NCBI GenBank assembly: GCA_017484085.1
Contig: JAFUTW010000048.1
Location: 23,769 to 87,768, forward strand
Direction of reading: 5' to 3'
DNA length: 64,000 bases
Source: Clostridia bacterium
Lineage (GTDB): Bacteria > Bacillota > Clostridia > Christensenellales > Aristaeellaceae
The notes under the pieces are model-generated. The model did not search any database and had not been told where the DNA came from. It saw nothing but the letters and a program-made list of their open reading frames with translations. The position numbers and the translations under genes were made by a program. Shown here piece after piece: positions 8,700 through 16,533 of this stretch. Position 1 is the stretch's first letter, and every line of letters starts with the position of its first letter.

Positions 8700-9736
8700 T
8701 CCGCGACCACCCCTTTAGTGAGGTCCAGCGCCCTGTCGATGTCGCCGGCCAGCCAGGCGGCGGCAAACTGTCTGCCGCGGATCTGCGTGCGCCAGCCCTT
8801 GCCCGTGTGCAGCGTATAGGCCGCAAACGGGCCGACGCCCGTCAGCGCGTGCAGGATGCGCCGCATCTCCCCGTCGTCGGCATACTGGCGCATCGCCTCC
8901 CGCACGTCCTCCCTGCTCGGGTCATAGCGGATGCCCTTGCAGATCAGCTTATCGTAACAGAGTACGGGAATGACGTTTTTCAGTTCCGCTTCATGCCCCG
9001 TCTCCCGCACATAGCGCGACAGCCGCACCGAAAGGTTCATCAGCCTGGCGGCCAGGCGCGGCTTTTTCTTCGCCATCAGCGAATCCCCGCGCTGGCGGTA
9101 CTCGACATAGGCCCCTTTCAGCGCAGCCAGGGTCTTCGTATGCATCAGCATCATCGCCGAAAACAGCGTATCCTCGGCGAACACCTCGCAGTTGGGCGCA
9201 AAGCGCAGCGCATTCCGTTCGATGACATCCCTGCGGTACAGGCGGCACCAGGCCTCCTGTCCGTGGACGTATGGCAGCCAGTAGCGGTAAAAGTAATCCT
9301 TCAGCCGTCCTCCCGTAAGGTCCAGCACTTCGTCTTTTACGGGCAGCTCAGGCGGGCGCAGTCCGTTTTCATCAAATTTCCGGTAATTGAAGAGGACCAG
9401 CTCCGCCCCGGTCTCCTCCGCGGCGCGGACGGTGTCCGCAAGAAAATCCGGCGTTACGCGGTCGTCCGAGTCCACAAAAGCGACGTATTCTCCCGTCGCC
9501 ACCGCAAGCCCGGCATTGCGCGCACTGGACAGTCCGCCGTTTTCCTTGTGCAGCAGCCGTATGCGCGCGTCTCTTGCTGCGTAATCCGCCATGATGGCCG
9601 GACAGTTGTCCTTTGTCCCGTCGTCGACCAGGATGAGCTCGTAGTCCTCAAAGGTCCCGGCAAGGATGCTGTCCAGGCACTCTGAAAGGTAAGCTTCCAC
9701 CTGATAAACCGGCACGATCACGCTGACCTTCGGCAT
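8696..9736 (-). CDS. Family 2 glycosyltransferase, first gene of the glycan operon
   Basis: 346 aa. It has VSVIVPVYQVEAYLSECL, LVDDGTKDNCP, GGLSSARNAGL and FVDSDDRVTP, where the metal motif is DSD rather than DAD. A tract RAWKRL-like cluster is not present; instead the C-terminal third is rich in Arg and Lys. The ATG at 9736 has a GGAGG site upstream. It is the promoter-proximal gene of the operon, with the putative promoter at 9777-9805. This enzyme is more divergent than the other three and resembles EpsJ/WcaA-like enzymes in general layout, which does not fix its substrate. Confidence 0.9.
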   Translation of the reverse strand: MPKVSVIVPVYQVEAYLSECLDSILAGTFEDYELILVDDGTKDNCPAIMADYAARDARIRLLHKENGGLSSARNAGLAVATGEYVAFVDSDDRVTPDFLADTVRAAEETGAELVLFNYRKFDENGLRPPELPVKDEVLDLTGGRLKDYFYRYWLPYVHGQEAWCRLYRRDVIERNALRFAPNCEVFAEDTLFSAMMLMHTKTLAALKGAYVEYRQRGDSLMAKKKPRLAARLMNLSVRLSRYVRETGHEAELKNVIPVLCYDKLICKGIRYDPSREDVREAMRQYADDGEMRRILHALTGVGPFAAYTLHTGKGWRTQIRGRQFAAAWLAGDIDRALDLTKGVVAE

Positions 9737-9776
9737 CCGCCCACCTCCGTTTCCTCTTCATACAGCGTCTCCGGAA

Positions 9777-9805
9777 AGTATAGCATAGCCCCGCAGGCAG
9801 GACAA
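9777..9805 (-). promoter_or_regulatory. Promoter of the glycosyltransferase-comEC-tadA operon
   Basis: TTGTCC and TATACT are separated by 17 bases on the minus strand. The -35 box directly abuts the stem-loop that follows ctpA, so termination and new initiation are packed into about 50 bases. Confidence 0.6.
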
Positions 9806-9825
9806 GAGCCTCCGGCAGGAGGCTC
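9806..9825 (-). terminator. Stem-loop after ctpA, possible terminator
   Basis: Eight-base perfect arms (GAGCCTCC / GGAGGCTC) around a 4-base loop lie 10 bases after the ctpA stop. The T tract on the minus strand is poor (TTGTCC), so termination may be incomplete and read into the glycan operon. Confidence 0.5.
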
Positions 9826-9835
9826 CTGTTTTCAC

Positions 9836-11101
9836 TTATGCGGCAGCGTCTGTCTCTTCCGTTTCTTCGGTCTCCTGCTTCTGCGGCAGCTGCTCCTGCC
9901 CGGTCAGCACCCGGATGGCCGCCTGCAGCTGCGCATCCTGATCGTGCGGCAGGTTGTTGATGCCGTAGCGCGTTACGGCGTCCTCGTCCAGTTCGGCCTC
10001 GATATCCGGCTCGATGCCGATCTCATGGATGCACTCGCCGGACGGCGTATAGTAGCGCGCGGTCGTCACCTTCATGCCGCTGCCGTCCATGAACTCCAGC
10101 GAACTCTGAACGACGCCCTTGCCGAAGGTCTTCTGTCCCACGAGGATGCCCGCCTGATTATCCCGGATGGCACCCGCCAGGATCTCAGAAGCGCTGGCCG
10201 TATAGCCGTTGACCAGCACCGCCATGGGAACGTCGTAATAGTCGCCGTCGATGGTTTCGCGCGTTTCCCTTCCGGCCTTGTCCCGCATGGAAACGACCGT
10301 CCCCTCCGGCAGGATGAGGTCCGCCATATGGACACAGGTGTCAACAAGCCCGCCGCCGTTGTTACGCAGGTCGATGATCATCCCGTCAACGCCCCTGTCC
10401 CGGAACGTGTTGACCGCTTCCTCAAAGCCCTCGTAAGCGTCGCCCAGGAAGTCGTAAACGATGACGTAACCGAGGTTCACGTCCTCCAGGACCTCGTATT
10501 CCACATAGTTGATGATGACCTGCTCGCGGACGATGTCAAAATCCACCGTCTCGAGGTCCCGCAGCACGGTGACCTTGACGCTTTCGCCGGGGGTGCCGCG
10601 CATCTGGCTCACCGCTTCATCCATATCGTAAGCGGAGTAGTAGGTGTCGTTGACGTAGACGATCTTGTCGCCGGCCCTCACGCCCACTTTTTCAGCCGGG
10701 CTGCCCTTGAAGACGCGCGTTACGGTAATCAGCTCATCCGAAGGATCGGCCAGCAGCTGACAGCCGATGCCCGCGTAAATTCCCTCCGTCTCCTCGTTGA
10801 ATTTTTCCATCTCTTCTTTGGTGTAGTAGGTGCTGTAAACATCGCCGATGCCTGCCATCAGCCCCCTCGCAGCACCGTCCAGCATCGCCTCGTGATCCGG
10901 ATCTTCATAGTAGTACATGTCGACGATCTGCATCAGCATATCCAGCTTTTCATACTGCAGCAGGCGCTCGTACTCCTCTTTGGTGATCGTCACCGTCTCC
11001 CCTGCAGCGCTCCACGGGAAGCCCGAAGACGTGACGGCCAGCGACGGCAGAACCGCCGCAAGCATCAGCGCCGCCAGAACAAGACCAATGTTTTTTTTCA
11101 A
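9836..11101 (-). CDS. S41 family carboxy-terminal processing protease (CtpA/CtpB-like)
   Basis: Secreted or membrane-anchored serine protease, 421 aa. A signal/anchor segment covers residues 5-23, a PDZ domain about 105-185 (GSPAEKVGVRAGDKIVYVN), and the S41 catalytic domain about 200-390 with the catalytic set Ser303 (TASASEI), Lys328 (KTFGKGVVQ) and Gln332. The C-terminal tail is acidic, rich in Glu and Thr. Translation probably starts at TTG 11101, since GAGGAG sits eight bases upstream and the nearby ATG is out of frame and stops at once. It follows the regulator gene but behind a strong terminator, so its own promoter must lie in the short gap. The substrate is unknown; relatives cut signalling or cell-wall proteins. 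Confidence 0.92.
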   Translation of the reverse strand: MKKNIGLVLAALMLAAVLPSLAVTSSGFPWSAAGETVTITKEEYERLLQYEKLDMLMQIVDMYYYEDPDHEAMLDGAARGLMAGIGDVYSTYYTKEEMEKFNEETEGIYAGIGCQLLADPSDELITVTRVFKGSPAEKVGVRAGDKIVYVNDTYYSAYDMDEAVSQMRGTPGESVKVTVLRDLETVDFDIVREQVIINYVEYEVLEDVNLGYVIVYDFLGDAYEGFEEAVNTFRDRGVDGMIIDLRNNGGGLVDTCVHMADLILPEGTVVSMRDKAGRETRETIDGDYYDVPMAVLVNGYTASASEILAGAIRDNQAGILVGQKTFGKGVVQSSLEFMDGSGMKVTTARYYTPSGECIHEIGIEPDIEAELDEDAVTRYGINNLPHDQDAQLQAAIRVLTGQEQLPQKQETEETEETDAAA

Positions 11102-11120
11102 GCCATTTGCTCCTCTCTTA

Positions 11121-11147
11121 AAAAGAGACCGGCCGGTACGGCCGGTC
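11121..11147 (-). terminator. Intrinsic terminator after the CdaR-type regulator
   Basis: Nine-base arms GACCGGCCG / CGGCCGGTC with a 3-base loop are followed on the minus strand by a run ending in TCTTTTT. This is a clear Rho-independent terminator. Confidence 0.85.
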
Positions 11148-11168
11148 TTATAAAGGATTCGTTTCCGT

Positions 11169-12260
11169 TCAATAGACGGGGCGCGGCTTGTCCTGGCCGC
11201 TCTTGCCCAGCAGAAGCATCATTTTGAAGGTCACTGCGTCGTCGAATTTGCGCAGATCCAGGCCCGTCTGGCGCTGTACCTTGTCCAGCCGGTACACCAG
11301 CGTATTCCTGTGGATGTAGAGCTGACGCGCGGTGTCGGAGAGATTGAGGTCCTTGGCGAAGAACATTTCGATGGTGTGCAGCATTTCTTCGTTGAACAGG
11401 CGCGCGTTCTTGCGGTTGAACAGGATGCTGTGGTAGCGGGCGCCGGTCTCGCGCGGCGTATCCATGAGGAAGCGCTCCAGCACCAGGCTGCGGTACAGGT
11501 AGATGTGCTCCTCCGGCAGGAAGATGCGGCCCACTTCCACTGCGCGGCGGGACTCGCGGTAGCTTTCGCCGATCTCGGCCAGCGTGCGGCGCGGCTCGCC
11601 GATGCCGATGATGCAGCTCTTGCCGGTTTCCATCGAAAGATCCTGGCTGATGCGCTCCGCCAGATCCCGCATATCGTGGTCGAAGCCGTCGATCTCGTCC
11701 ATGCTCTTGAGCAGCACGACGGTGTGGCGGTCCATCTCGACAAAGCGGTCGTCCTTGGCCTTCTGCTCTCGCAGGATCGGCTCCAGCATCTCCTTGGCGG
11801 ACTGCGATTCGGTCGCCACGATCTGGAAGGTGAGCACGCAGCGCTCCTGCTCCATCTCGATCTGATGCTCGCTGGCCAGCGCTTCGACCTCGGAGGCCAT
11901 CAGTTCTTCGAGCAGTACGCGCTTATACACCTCGTACTGGTTCTGGATGGTCACCGGCTCGTGGTTGAACTGCTTGATGAGCTCGGCCAGCAGCACCAGA
12001 AAGTCCGTCTCGACGGGGCCGTGATCGTCGATGCAGAGCACGATGGGCGGCGTCACATCCACCTTGAGGAAGGTGTTGTTTTCGCCGAAGTACGGCCTGT
12101 CCTGCACGTCGGAGAGCGTAAAGTATTCCGGAATGCTGACCCTGCCGGTCTCGCCGGCGGGCAGCAGGATATTGCCCTCGGCATCCAGCACGCGGATGCG
12201 GTCTTTCGCCATGAGCGAACAGCGGGCGCTTTCAATTCTGCTGAGAAGTTGGGAATCCAT
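11169..12260 (-). CDS. CdaR/PucR-family transcriptional regulator
   Basis: 363 aa from the ATG at 12260. The closer in-frame ATG at 12269 would sit on the ribosome site (GAAAGGAT), so 12260 is preferred. The middle region (about 130-250) looks like the GGDEF-like domain of the CdaR family (FVEMDRHTVVLLKSM). The C-terminus has the PucR-type helix-turn-helix, NLSDTARQLYIHRNTLVYRL, at about 310-335. Members respond to sugar acids or nitrogen compounds, but the ligand cannot be assigned. The gene stands alone, with a palindrome covering its promoter -10 box, which suggests autoregulation. The next upstream gene is an importer ATPase, a possible target. Confidence 0.87.
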   Translation of the reverse strand: MDSQLLSRIESARCSLMAKDRIRVLDAEGNILLPAGETGRVSIPEYFTLSDVQDRPYFGENNTFLKVDVTPPIVLCIDDHGPVETDFLVLLAELIKQFNHEPVTIQNQYEVYKRVLLEELMASEVEALASEHQIEMEQERCVLTFQIVATESQSAKEMLEPILREQKAKDDRFVEMDRHTVVLLKSMDEIDGFDHDMRDLAERISQDLSMETGKSCIIGIGEPRRTLAEIGESYRESRRAVEVGRIFLPEEHIYLYRSLVLERFLMDTPRETGARYHSILFNRKNARLFNEEMLHTIEMFFAKDLNLSDTARQLYIHRNTLVYRLDKVQRQTGLDLRKFDDAVTFKMMLLLGKSGQDKPRPVY

Positions 12261-12300
12261 ATGGATCATCCTTTCTAAGGCACATGCACACACTACCGAA

Positions 12301-12320
12301 GTCGGCTTATTATAGCCGAC
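12301..12320 (-). promoter_or_regulatory. Palindromic operator covering the -10 box of the CdaR-type gene
   Basis: GTCGGCT and AGCCGAC are perfect 7-base arms around six bases. The promoter's -10 hexamer TATAAT (12309-12314) starts in the last base of one arm, so a protein bound here would block transcription. Self-repression by the CdaR-type protein is an inference. Confidence 0.6.
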
Positions 12321-12337
12321 AAATTGTAAAAAGTCCA
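12309..12337 (-). promoter_or_regulatory. Promoter of the CdaR-type regulator gene
   Basis: TGGACT and TATAAT are separated by 17 bases on the minus strand, about 50 bases before the start codon. Confidence 0.65.
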
Positions 12338-12401
12338 GTTCTTCACGAATTTATTTTTCATTTTTTGTCCATCTTTTTAGCCGGTCTTCGCCAAAAATGA
12401 C

Positions 12402-12435
12402 AAAAAGGAAACCCGCACCGATTGTTGGTGCGGGT
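12402..12435 (-). terminator. Intrinsic terminator after the ABC ATPase gene
   Basis: Nine-base arms ACCCGCACC / GGTGCGGGT around a 7-base loop, then TTTCCTTTTTG on the minus strand, 37 bases after the stop codon. Confidence 0.85.
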
Positions 12436-12472
12436 CACATTCAGTTGATTCCTGTTACCGCGGATCGCTTTC

Positions 12473-13600
12473 TCAGTCAGGACGGCGCAGGATGGTCTTC
12501 TCGTTGTCCTTATCGAAGAAGTGCAGGCGGCTGGTCTCGAAGGCGACCTTGATGGTATCGCCCATGTGGGACGTGCTGCGCGGATCGACGCGGGCGACGA
12601 TGTTGCATTCCTTAGCGTCGTTCTTGAGGTACAGGTAGGTCTCGGAGCCCATGAGCTCGGTGACTTCGACCTTCGCCTCGACGAGGTTGCCATCGGCCAC
12701 GGAGAGGAAGCGCTCTTCGTCGTGGATGTTCTCGGGACGGATGCCCATGACGACTTCCTTGCCGATGTAGCTTTCGTCAGTGAGCAGGCGGATCTTGGAA
12801 TCCGGCACGCGGATCGCGCTGGAGCCGAACTCGGCCCAGACGCCGCCGTCGCGGGCGACCAGCTTGGCGTTGAAGAAGTTCATCTGCGGGCTGCCGATGA
12901 AGGAGCCGACGAACAGGTTGGCCGGATAGTCGTAGAGGTTCTGCGGCGTATCGACCTGCTGGATGAAGCCGTCCTTCATAACTACGATGCGGGTACCCAT
13001 CGTCATGGCCTCGGTCTGGTCATGCGTGACGTAGATGAAGGTGGTCTGCAGGCGCTGATGCAGCTTGGTGATCTCGGTACGCATCTGCACGCGCAGCTTG
13101 GCGTCCAGGTTGGACAGCGGCTCGTCCATCAGGAAGACCTTGGGGTCGCGGACGATGGCGCGGCCCAAGGCGACGCGCTGTCGCTGGCCGCCGGAAAGGG
13201 CCTTCGGCTTACGGTTGAGCAGCTGCTCGATGGAAAGGATCTTCGCGGCCTCACGGATCAGCTTGTCGATTTCCTCCTTGGGCTTCTTGCGGAGCTTCAG
13301 GCCGAAAGCCATGTTGTCATAAACGGTCATATGCGGATACAGAGCGTAGTTCTGGAACACCATCGCGATATCGCGGTCCTTCGGGGCCACGTCGTTCACG
13401 CGGCGGTCACCGATGAACAGATCGCCGGCGGAAATCTCCTCCAGGCCCGCCACCATGCGCAGGGTCGTGGACTTGCCGCAGCCGGACGGACCGACCAGAA
13501 CGATAAACTCCTTGTCCTCGATGTCCAGGCAGAAATCGGAAACCGCAGTAACGTTGCCGGAGTAAATCTTATAGATGTGGTCGAGTTTCAAACTTGCCAT
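12473..13600 (-). CDS. Carbohydrate-importer ABC ATPase, MsmK/UgpC/MsiK type
   Basis: 375 aa. Walker A GPSGCGKST is at 37-45, LSGGQRQR from 135 and the Walker B VFLMDEPLSNLD from 155. A C-terminal TOBE/MalK-like regulatory domain begins near 240. This subfamily of CUT1 ATPases often energises several sugar importers encoded elsewhere in the genome. It is a single gene flanked by its own promoter and terminator and has no binding protein or permease beside it. The window contains one carbohydrate importer without an ATPase (39694-42828), an obvious partner candidate. Expression is probably strong and regulated by the palindrome in its promoter. Confidence 0.93.
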   Translation of the reverse strand: MASLKLDHIYKIYSGNVTAVSDFCLDIEDKEFIVLVGPSGCGKSTTLRMVAGLEEISAGDLFIGDRRVNDVAPKDRDIAMVFQNYALYPHMTVYDNMAFGLKLRKKPKEEIDKLIREAAKILSIEQLLNRKPKALSGGQRQRVALGRAIVRDPKVFLMDEPLSNLDAKLRVQMRTEITKLHQRLQTTFIYVTHDQTEAMTMGTRIVVMKDGFIQQVDTPQNLYDYPANLFVGSFIGSPQMNFFNAKLVARDGGVWAEFGSSAIRVPDSKIRLLTDESYIGKEVVMGIRPENIHDEERFLSVADGNLVEAKVEVTELMGSETYLYLKNDAKECNIVARVDPRSTSHMGDTIKVAFETSRLHFFDKDNEKTILRRPD

Positions 13601-13665
13601 GCAAATGATCCTCCTTCGATTCTTTTGCGCAGCATTTACCGCACAGCCGCGCTATTGTTGAGACC

Positions 13666-13694
13666 ATTATAGCGTGCCGGGAAAATCCCGGCAA
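13666..13694 (-). promoter_or_regulatory. Promoter of the ABC ATPase gene with a palindromic spacer
   Basis: TTGCCG and TATAAT are separated by 17 bases. An 8-base-arm palindrome (TGCCGGGA / TCCCGGCA, 13675-13693) fills most of the spacer and part of the -35 box, which suits a repressor or activator site. The rest of the gap between 13601 and 13922 contains only small AT-rich stem-loops and the terminator of hom. Confidence 0.6.
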
Positions 13695-13820
13695 GGCATG
13701 AGATTTCACAAAAATGCAGCCGGTGAAAAAGCGGTCCGGCTTTTGAACGGGCTGTAAAAAACCCGTGCCGGATTTCAGCCATTTTTGTCTTAAAAAACCG
13801 TATTTTGCTCCGCCCCGTTT

Positions 13821-13844
13821 GAAAAAGTCTCCCTTTCGGGAGAC
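13821..13844 (-). terminator. Intrinsic terminator of the panT-coaX-hom operon
   Basis: Seven-base arms GTCTCCC / GGGAGAC with loop GAAA on the minus strand are followed by TTTTTC, about 80 bases after the hom stop codon. Confidence 0.85.
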
Positions 13845-13922
13845 CTTTGCGTTTGGGATTTTGGGAGTTTTTGTGCACTTTTCACAATACAAATCAGGAT
13901 CAAAAACACGCAGCCGGCCCGT

Positions 13923-14933
13923 TTAATCCTGCGAAACGACCGCTTCGCCATGCATCGGAGGAAGCCTGAAGCCGCCGTGTCCCGCACGGATCAGATCCGA
14001 CACCACCGCGCTGGCGGTCGGCCTGTCTCCGGCGCCCCTGCCGTAAAGCATCATGTCCCCGCAGGCGCTGCCTTCGATCAGCACGGCGTTGAAGGCGTCC
14101 TTCACCCCGTAGAGCGGGCTTTCGGCAGGGACCCGCTGCGGCTTCACCTCCGCCGTGATGCGCCCGTCCTTCTGTCTTGCCGTAGCCAGCAGCTTGACGG
14201 CGCAGCCCGCCTCACGCGCAGCGGCGATCTCTTCCGGCGCGACGCCCGTAATCCCTTCCCTGCGGATCTGCTCCGGGGAAACATGCCTGCGAAAGGCCAG
14301 GCTTGAGAGGATGGAGAGCTTGTAAGCCGCGTCAACCCCCTCGACATCCGCCGTGGGGTCCGGCTCCGCATACCCGAGCTGCTGTGCTTCCGCCAGCGCC
14401 GCCTCATACGTGAGGCCTGCGTCGCTCATCCGCGTCAGGATGTAGTTCGTCGTCCCGTTGACGATCCCGGAGACGCTCAGGATCTCATTGGCCTGCAGCG
14501 AATCCGTAAGGCACCGGATCACGGGGATCGCGCCGCCGACGCTCGCCTCGAACAGTAGCCCGGCGCCGCCCTCTTTGGCCGCCGCCAGGATGTCGTTCCA
14601 GCGGGAAGCCAGGGCCATCTTGTTGGCCGTTACCACCGTCTTCCCGTTTCTGAGCGCGCGGATCATGAGGGATGCAGCGGGTTCCGTGCCGCCAAGGAAT
14701 TCCGCTACGACGTCCGTCTCCGGGTCATCCGTCACATCCGCAGCGCACTCCGTCAGCAGCGCCTGCGGGATCTTTGCATTCCGCTTTTTGCTCCTGTCCC
14801 GCACGAGGATCGAGCGGATGTCAAAGGCGAGGCCTTCATCCTCCGCAATCCGCGCCGACTGCTCCAGCAGCAGGCGGTACACGCCGCAGCCGATGTTGCC
14901 GCAGCCCAGAAAACCGACACGGATCGTCTTCAT
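13923..14933 (-). CDS. hom: Homoserine dehydrogenase (short form without ACT domain)
   Basis: NAD(P)-dependent reduction of aspartate semialdehyde to homoserine, feeding threonine and methionine. 336 aa. The Rossmann fold has GFLGCGNIGCGV at 8-19, and the substrate domain has the family signature NGTTNYILTRM near residue 168 and a conserved lysine in AYKLSIL. The classical enzyme of about 430 residues ends in an ACT domain for threonine feedback; this one stops before it, so feedback control through that domain would be lost. It follows coaX by 15 bases in the panT-coaX-hom operon, an unusual partner for pantothenate genes, and ends before a strong terminator. Confidence 0.93.
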   Translation of the reverse strand: MKTIRVGFLGCGNIGCGVYRLLLEQSARIAEDEGLAFDIRSILVRDRSKKRNAKIPQALLTECAADVTDDPETDVVAEFLGGTEPAASLMIRALRNGKTVVTANKMALASRWNDILAAAKEGGAGLLFEASVGGAIPVIRCLTDSLQANEILSVSGIVNGTTNYILTRMSDAGLTYEAALAEAQQLGYAEPDPTADVEGVDAAYKLSILSSLAFRRHVSPEQIRREGITGVAPEEIAAAREAGCAVKLLATARQKDGRITAEVKPQRVPAESPLYGVKDAFNAVLIEGSACGDMMLYGRGAGDRPTASAVVSDLIRAGHGGFRLPPMHGEAVVSQD

Positions 14934-14948
14934 CCTTCTTCTCCCCGT

Positions 14949-15716
14949 TCACTGGTTTTTCTCGTAGATGATGCGCAGGCCCGTCAGCGTCAGGTCTGGA
15001 TTGATCTCGTCGATGACCTCCGAGTTGTCCGCCACCAGGTAAGCCATGCCGCCCGTCGCTATGACACGGACATCCTGCCTGCCGATCTCCCGCTTCATTT
15101 CCTGCACGATGCGCTCGATGGAGCCGATAAAACCGTAGAGGATCCCCGTCTGGATGTTGCTGACCGTCGTGCGGCCGATGGCCTGCTGCGGCATGACCAG
15201 TTCGATGGAGGGCAGCTTGGCCGTCCCCGTGGAGAGCGCGCGGTTCATCATGCGCATGCCGGGGCCGATGGCGCCGCCCAGAAACTCGTTGTGATCCGAC
15301 AGCACGCCGTATGTCGTCGCCGTACCGAAGTCGATAAAGATGCACGGCCCCCCGTAGAGCGCCTGGGCGGCTACGGCGTTGGCGATGCGGTCGCTGCCCA
15401 GCTCCCGCGGGTTTTCGTAGCGGATGTTCAGCCCCGTTTTCATGCCGGGCGCCAGCAGCCGCGGCTCAATGCCGAAGTAATCGCGGCACATGTGCTCGAT
15501 GGTGTAGTTGACCGTCGGTACGACGGAAGAGATCATGATGCCGGAGATGGAGCGCATCTCCAGTCCGTGATAACGGAAGAGATCCGCCATGATGATGCCG
15601 TACTGGTCGGAAGTCATGGTGAGATCCGTGGCGCAGCGCCACCGCTTTACCATGCGCTCTCCGTCAAAGACGGCGGTCTTGATGTTGGAATTGCCGATGT
15701 CCATTACAAAGATCAT
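14949..15716 (-). CDS. coaX: Type III pantothenate kinase
   Basis: Phosphorylates pantothenate in the first step of coenzyme A synthesis. 255 aa, the usual length. It has the ASKHA-fold phosphate motif DIGNSNIKTAVFDG at the N-terminus, a middle DFGTATTYG loop, and GGAIGPGMRM near residue 150, all hallmarks of the CoaX branch, which is insensitive to CoA feedback. It directly follows the ECF S-component gene by 19 bases, a pairing that supports pantothenate uptake followed by phosphorylation. Confidence 0.96.
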   Translation of the reverse strand: MIFVMDIGNSNIKTAVFDGERMVKRWRCATDLTMTSDQYGIIMADLFRYHGLEMRSISGIMISSVVPTVNYTIEHMCRDYFGIEPRLLAPGMKTGLNIRYENPRELGSDRIANAVAAQALYGGPCIFIDFGTATTYGVLSDHNEFLGGAIGPGMRMMNRALSTGTAKLPSIELVMPQQAIGRTTVSNIQTGILYGFIGSIERIVQEMKREIGRQDVRVIATGGMAYLVADNSEVIDEINPDLTLTGLRIIYEKNQ

Positions 15717-15735
15717 GGTCTCTCTCCGTTTCTTT

Positions 15736-16383
15736 TCAGCGCGTCCGGCCCCTCGAGCCCAGCGCCTTGGTCAGCGCCACGGCGATGACCGGCGCGATCA
15801 CCGCTGCGACGATCGCCTCCGGGATGCCGTTGGTGGCGCCCAGAACCGCGATGCCCATCCCAACGCCCCGCTGCGCGATGGCGCCGGGGACATTCGCGTT
15901 GCCCAGCATGGCTGTGATCTTACCCGCATTCAGCAGATAGATCATGCCCATCACCATCGTCGTATGCAGGCAGGTGCCGACAAAGCTCGCCGCCACATAG
16001 GCGATGTAGTTCCCGTCTTTGAGGCGCGCCGTCACGCGCTTCACTCCCTCCGCAATCAGCCAGACGAACAGCGGGAAGAGCACGCGCGGCAGCACGGATA
16101 CCAGCGGATTGATGAAAAAGGGTGCAAAAAACGAAGCGCCCGACAGGTTGCTGATGAGGCTGTGGATGCCGAAGGCCAGGCCCGTCAGCATGCCCGACTC
16201 CCACCCCAGTACAAGGGAAGCGATGATGACGGGGATGTGCAGCGTCGTCGCGGTGAGGAAGGGCATCGTGATGCGGCCCAGGGGCGTTGAGCCCAGTACC
16301 AGCACAATGGCGATCATGAGGGCGGTGCCCGTCATCCAGCGCAGGTTAAACCGGTTCGTGCGTTTCGAAGTATTCTGTTTCAT
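15736..16383 (-). CDS. panT: ECF transporter substrate-binding (S) component, probably for pantothenate
   Basis: 215 aa, strongly hydrophobic with about six membrane segments and a basic start, as in ECF S-components. The gene is cotranscribed with coaX, so pantothenate is the most likely cargo; similar S-components beside CoA genes are called PanT. No ECF ATPases or T-component are in the window and would be shared from elsewhere. The ATG at 16383 follows a GGAGG site inside a structured leader (16384-16490), pointing to control of translation or transcription by a ligand or protein. Ligand identity rests on context, not on residues. Confidence 0.8.
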   Translation of the reverse strand: MKQNTSKRTNRFNLRWMTGTALMIAIVLVLGSTPLGRITMPFLTATTLHIPVIIASLVLGWESGMLTGLAFGIHSLISNLSGASFFAPFFINPLVSVLPRVLFPLFVWLIAEGVKRVTARLKDGNYIAYVAASFVGTCLHTTMVMGMIYLLNAGKITAMLGNANVPGAIAQRGVGMGIAVLGATNGIPEAIVAAVIAPVIAVALTKALGSRGRTR

Positions 16384-16490
16384 TTTCGGTTCCTCCGTTC
16401 GGGCTCCTTTGGATGCCCGACTGGTTCCAGCCTTTCGGCGTCGGTAAGTTGCAGCCTCCCGGTCCGTCCCCGAGGGTCACGGCCGGAATC
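16384..16490 (-). promoter_or_regulatory. Structured 5' leader of panT, possible riboswitch
   Basis: About 107 bases between the promoter and the panT start can form three nested stem-loops on the minus strand: a long hairpin closed by CCGG / CCGG with inner CCGT / ACGG and CCC / GGG pairs; a CCGAC / GTCGG helix enclosing GCC-GAAA-GGC; and a GGGC-TCC / GGA-GCCC hairpin just before the GGAGG site. No motif of a riboswitch class I know was recognised. Confidence 0.45.
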
Positions 16491-16496
16491 GCGCTT

Positions 16497-16525
16497 ATTG
16501 TATCAAATCAACTGACAAGATGCAA
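16497..16525 (-). promoter_or_regulatory. Promoter of the panT-coaX-hom operon
   Basis: TTGCAT and TACAAT are separated by 17 bases on the minus strand, about 115 bases before the panT start, which leaves room for the structured leader. Confidence 0.6.
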
Positions 16526-16533
16526 GGATTCTT

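Noticed and set aside
13700-13800. Small RNA gene between hom and the ABC ATPase
   Set aside because: Only weak small hairpins with A or T runs and no clear promoter were seen.
16384-16490. T-box or TPP, FMN or cobalamin riboswitch before panT
   Set aside because: None of their conserved motifs was found, so only an unknown structured leader is reported.
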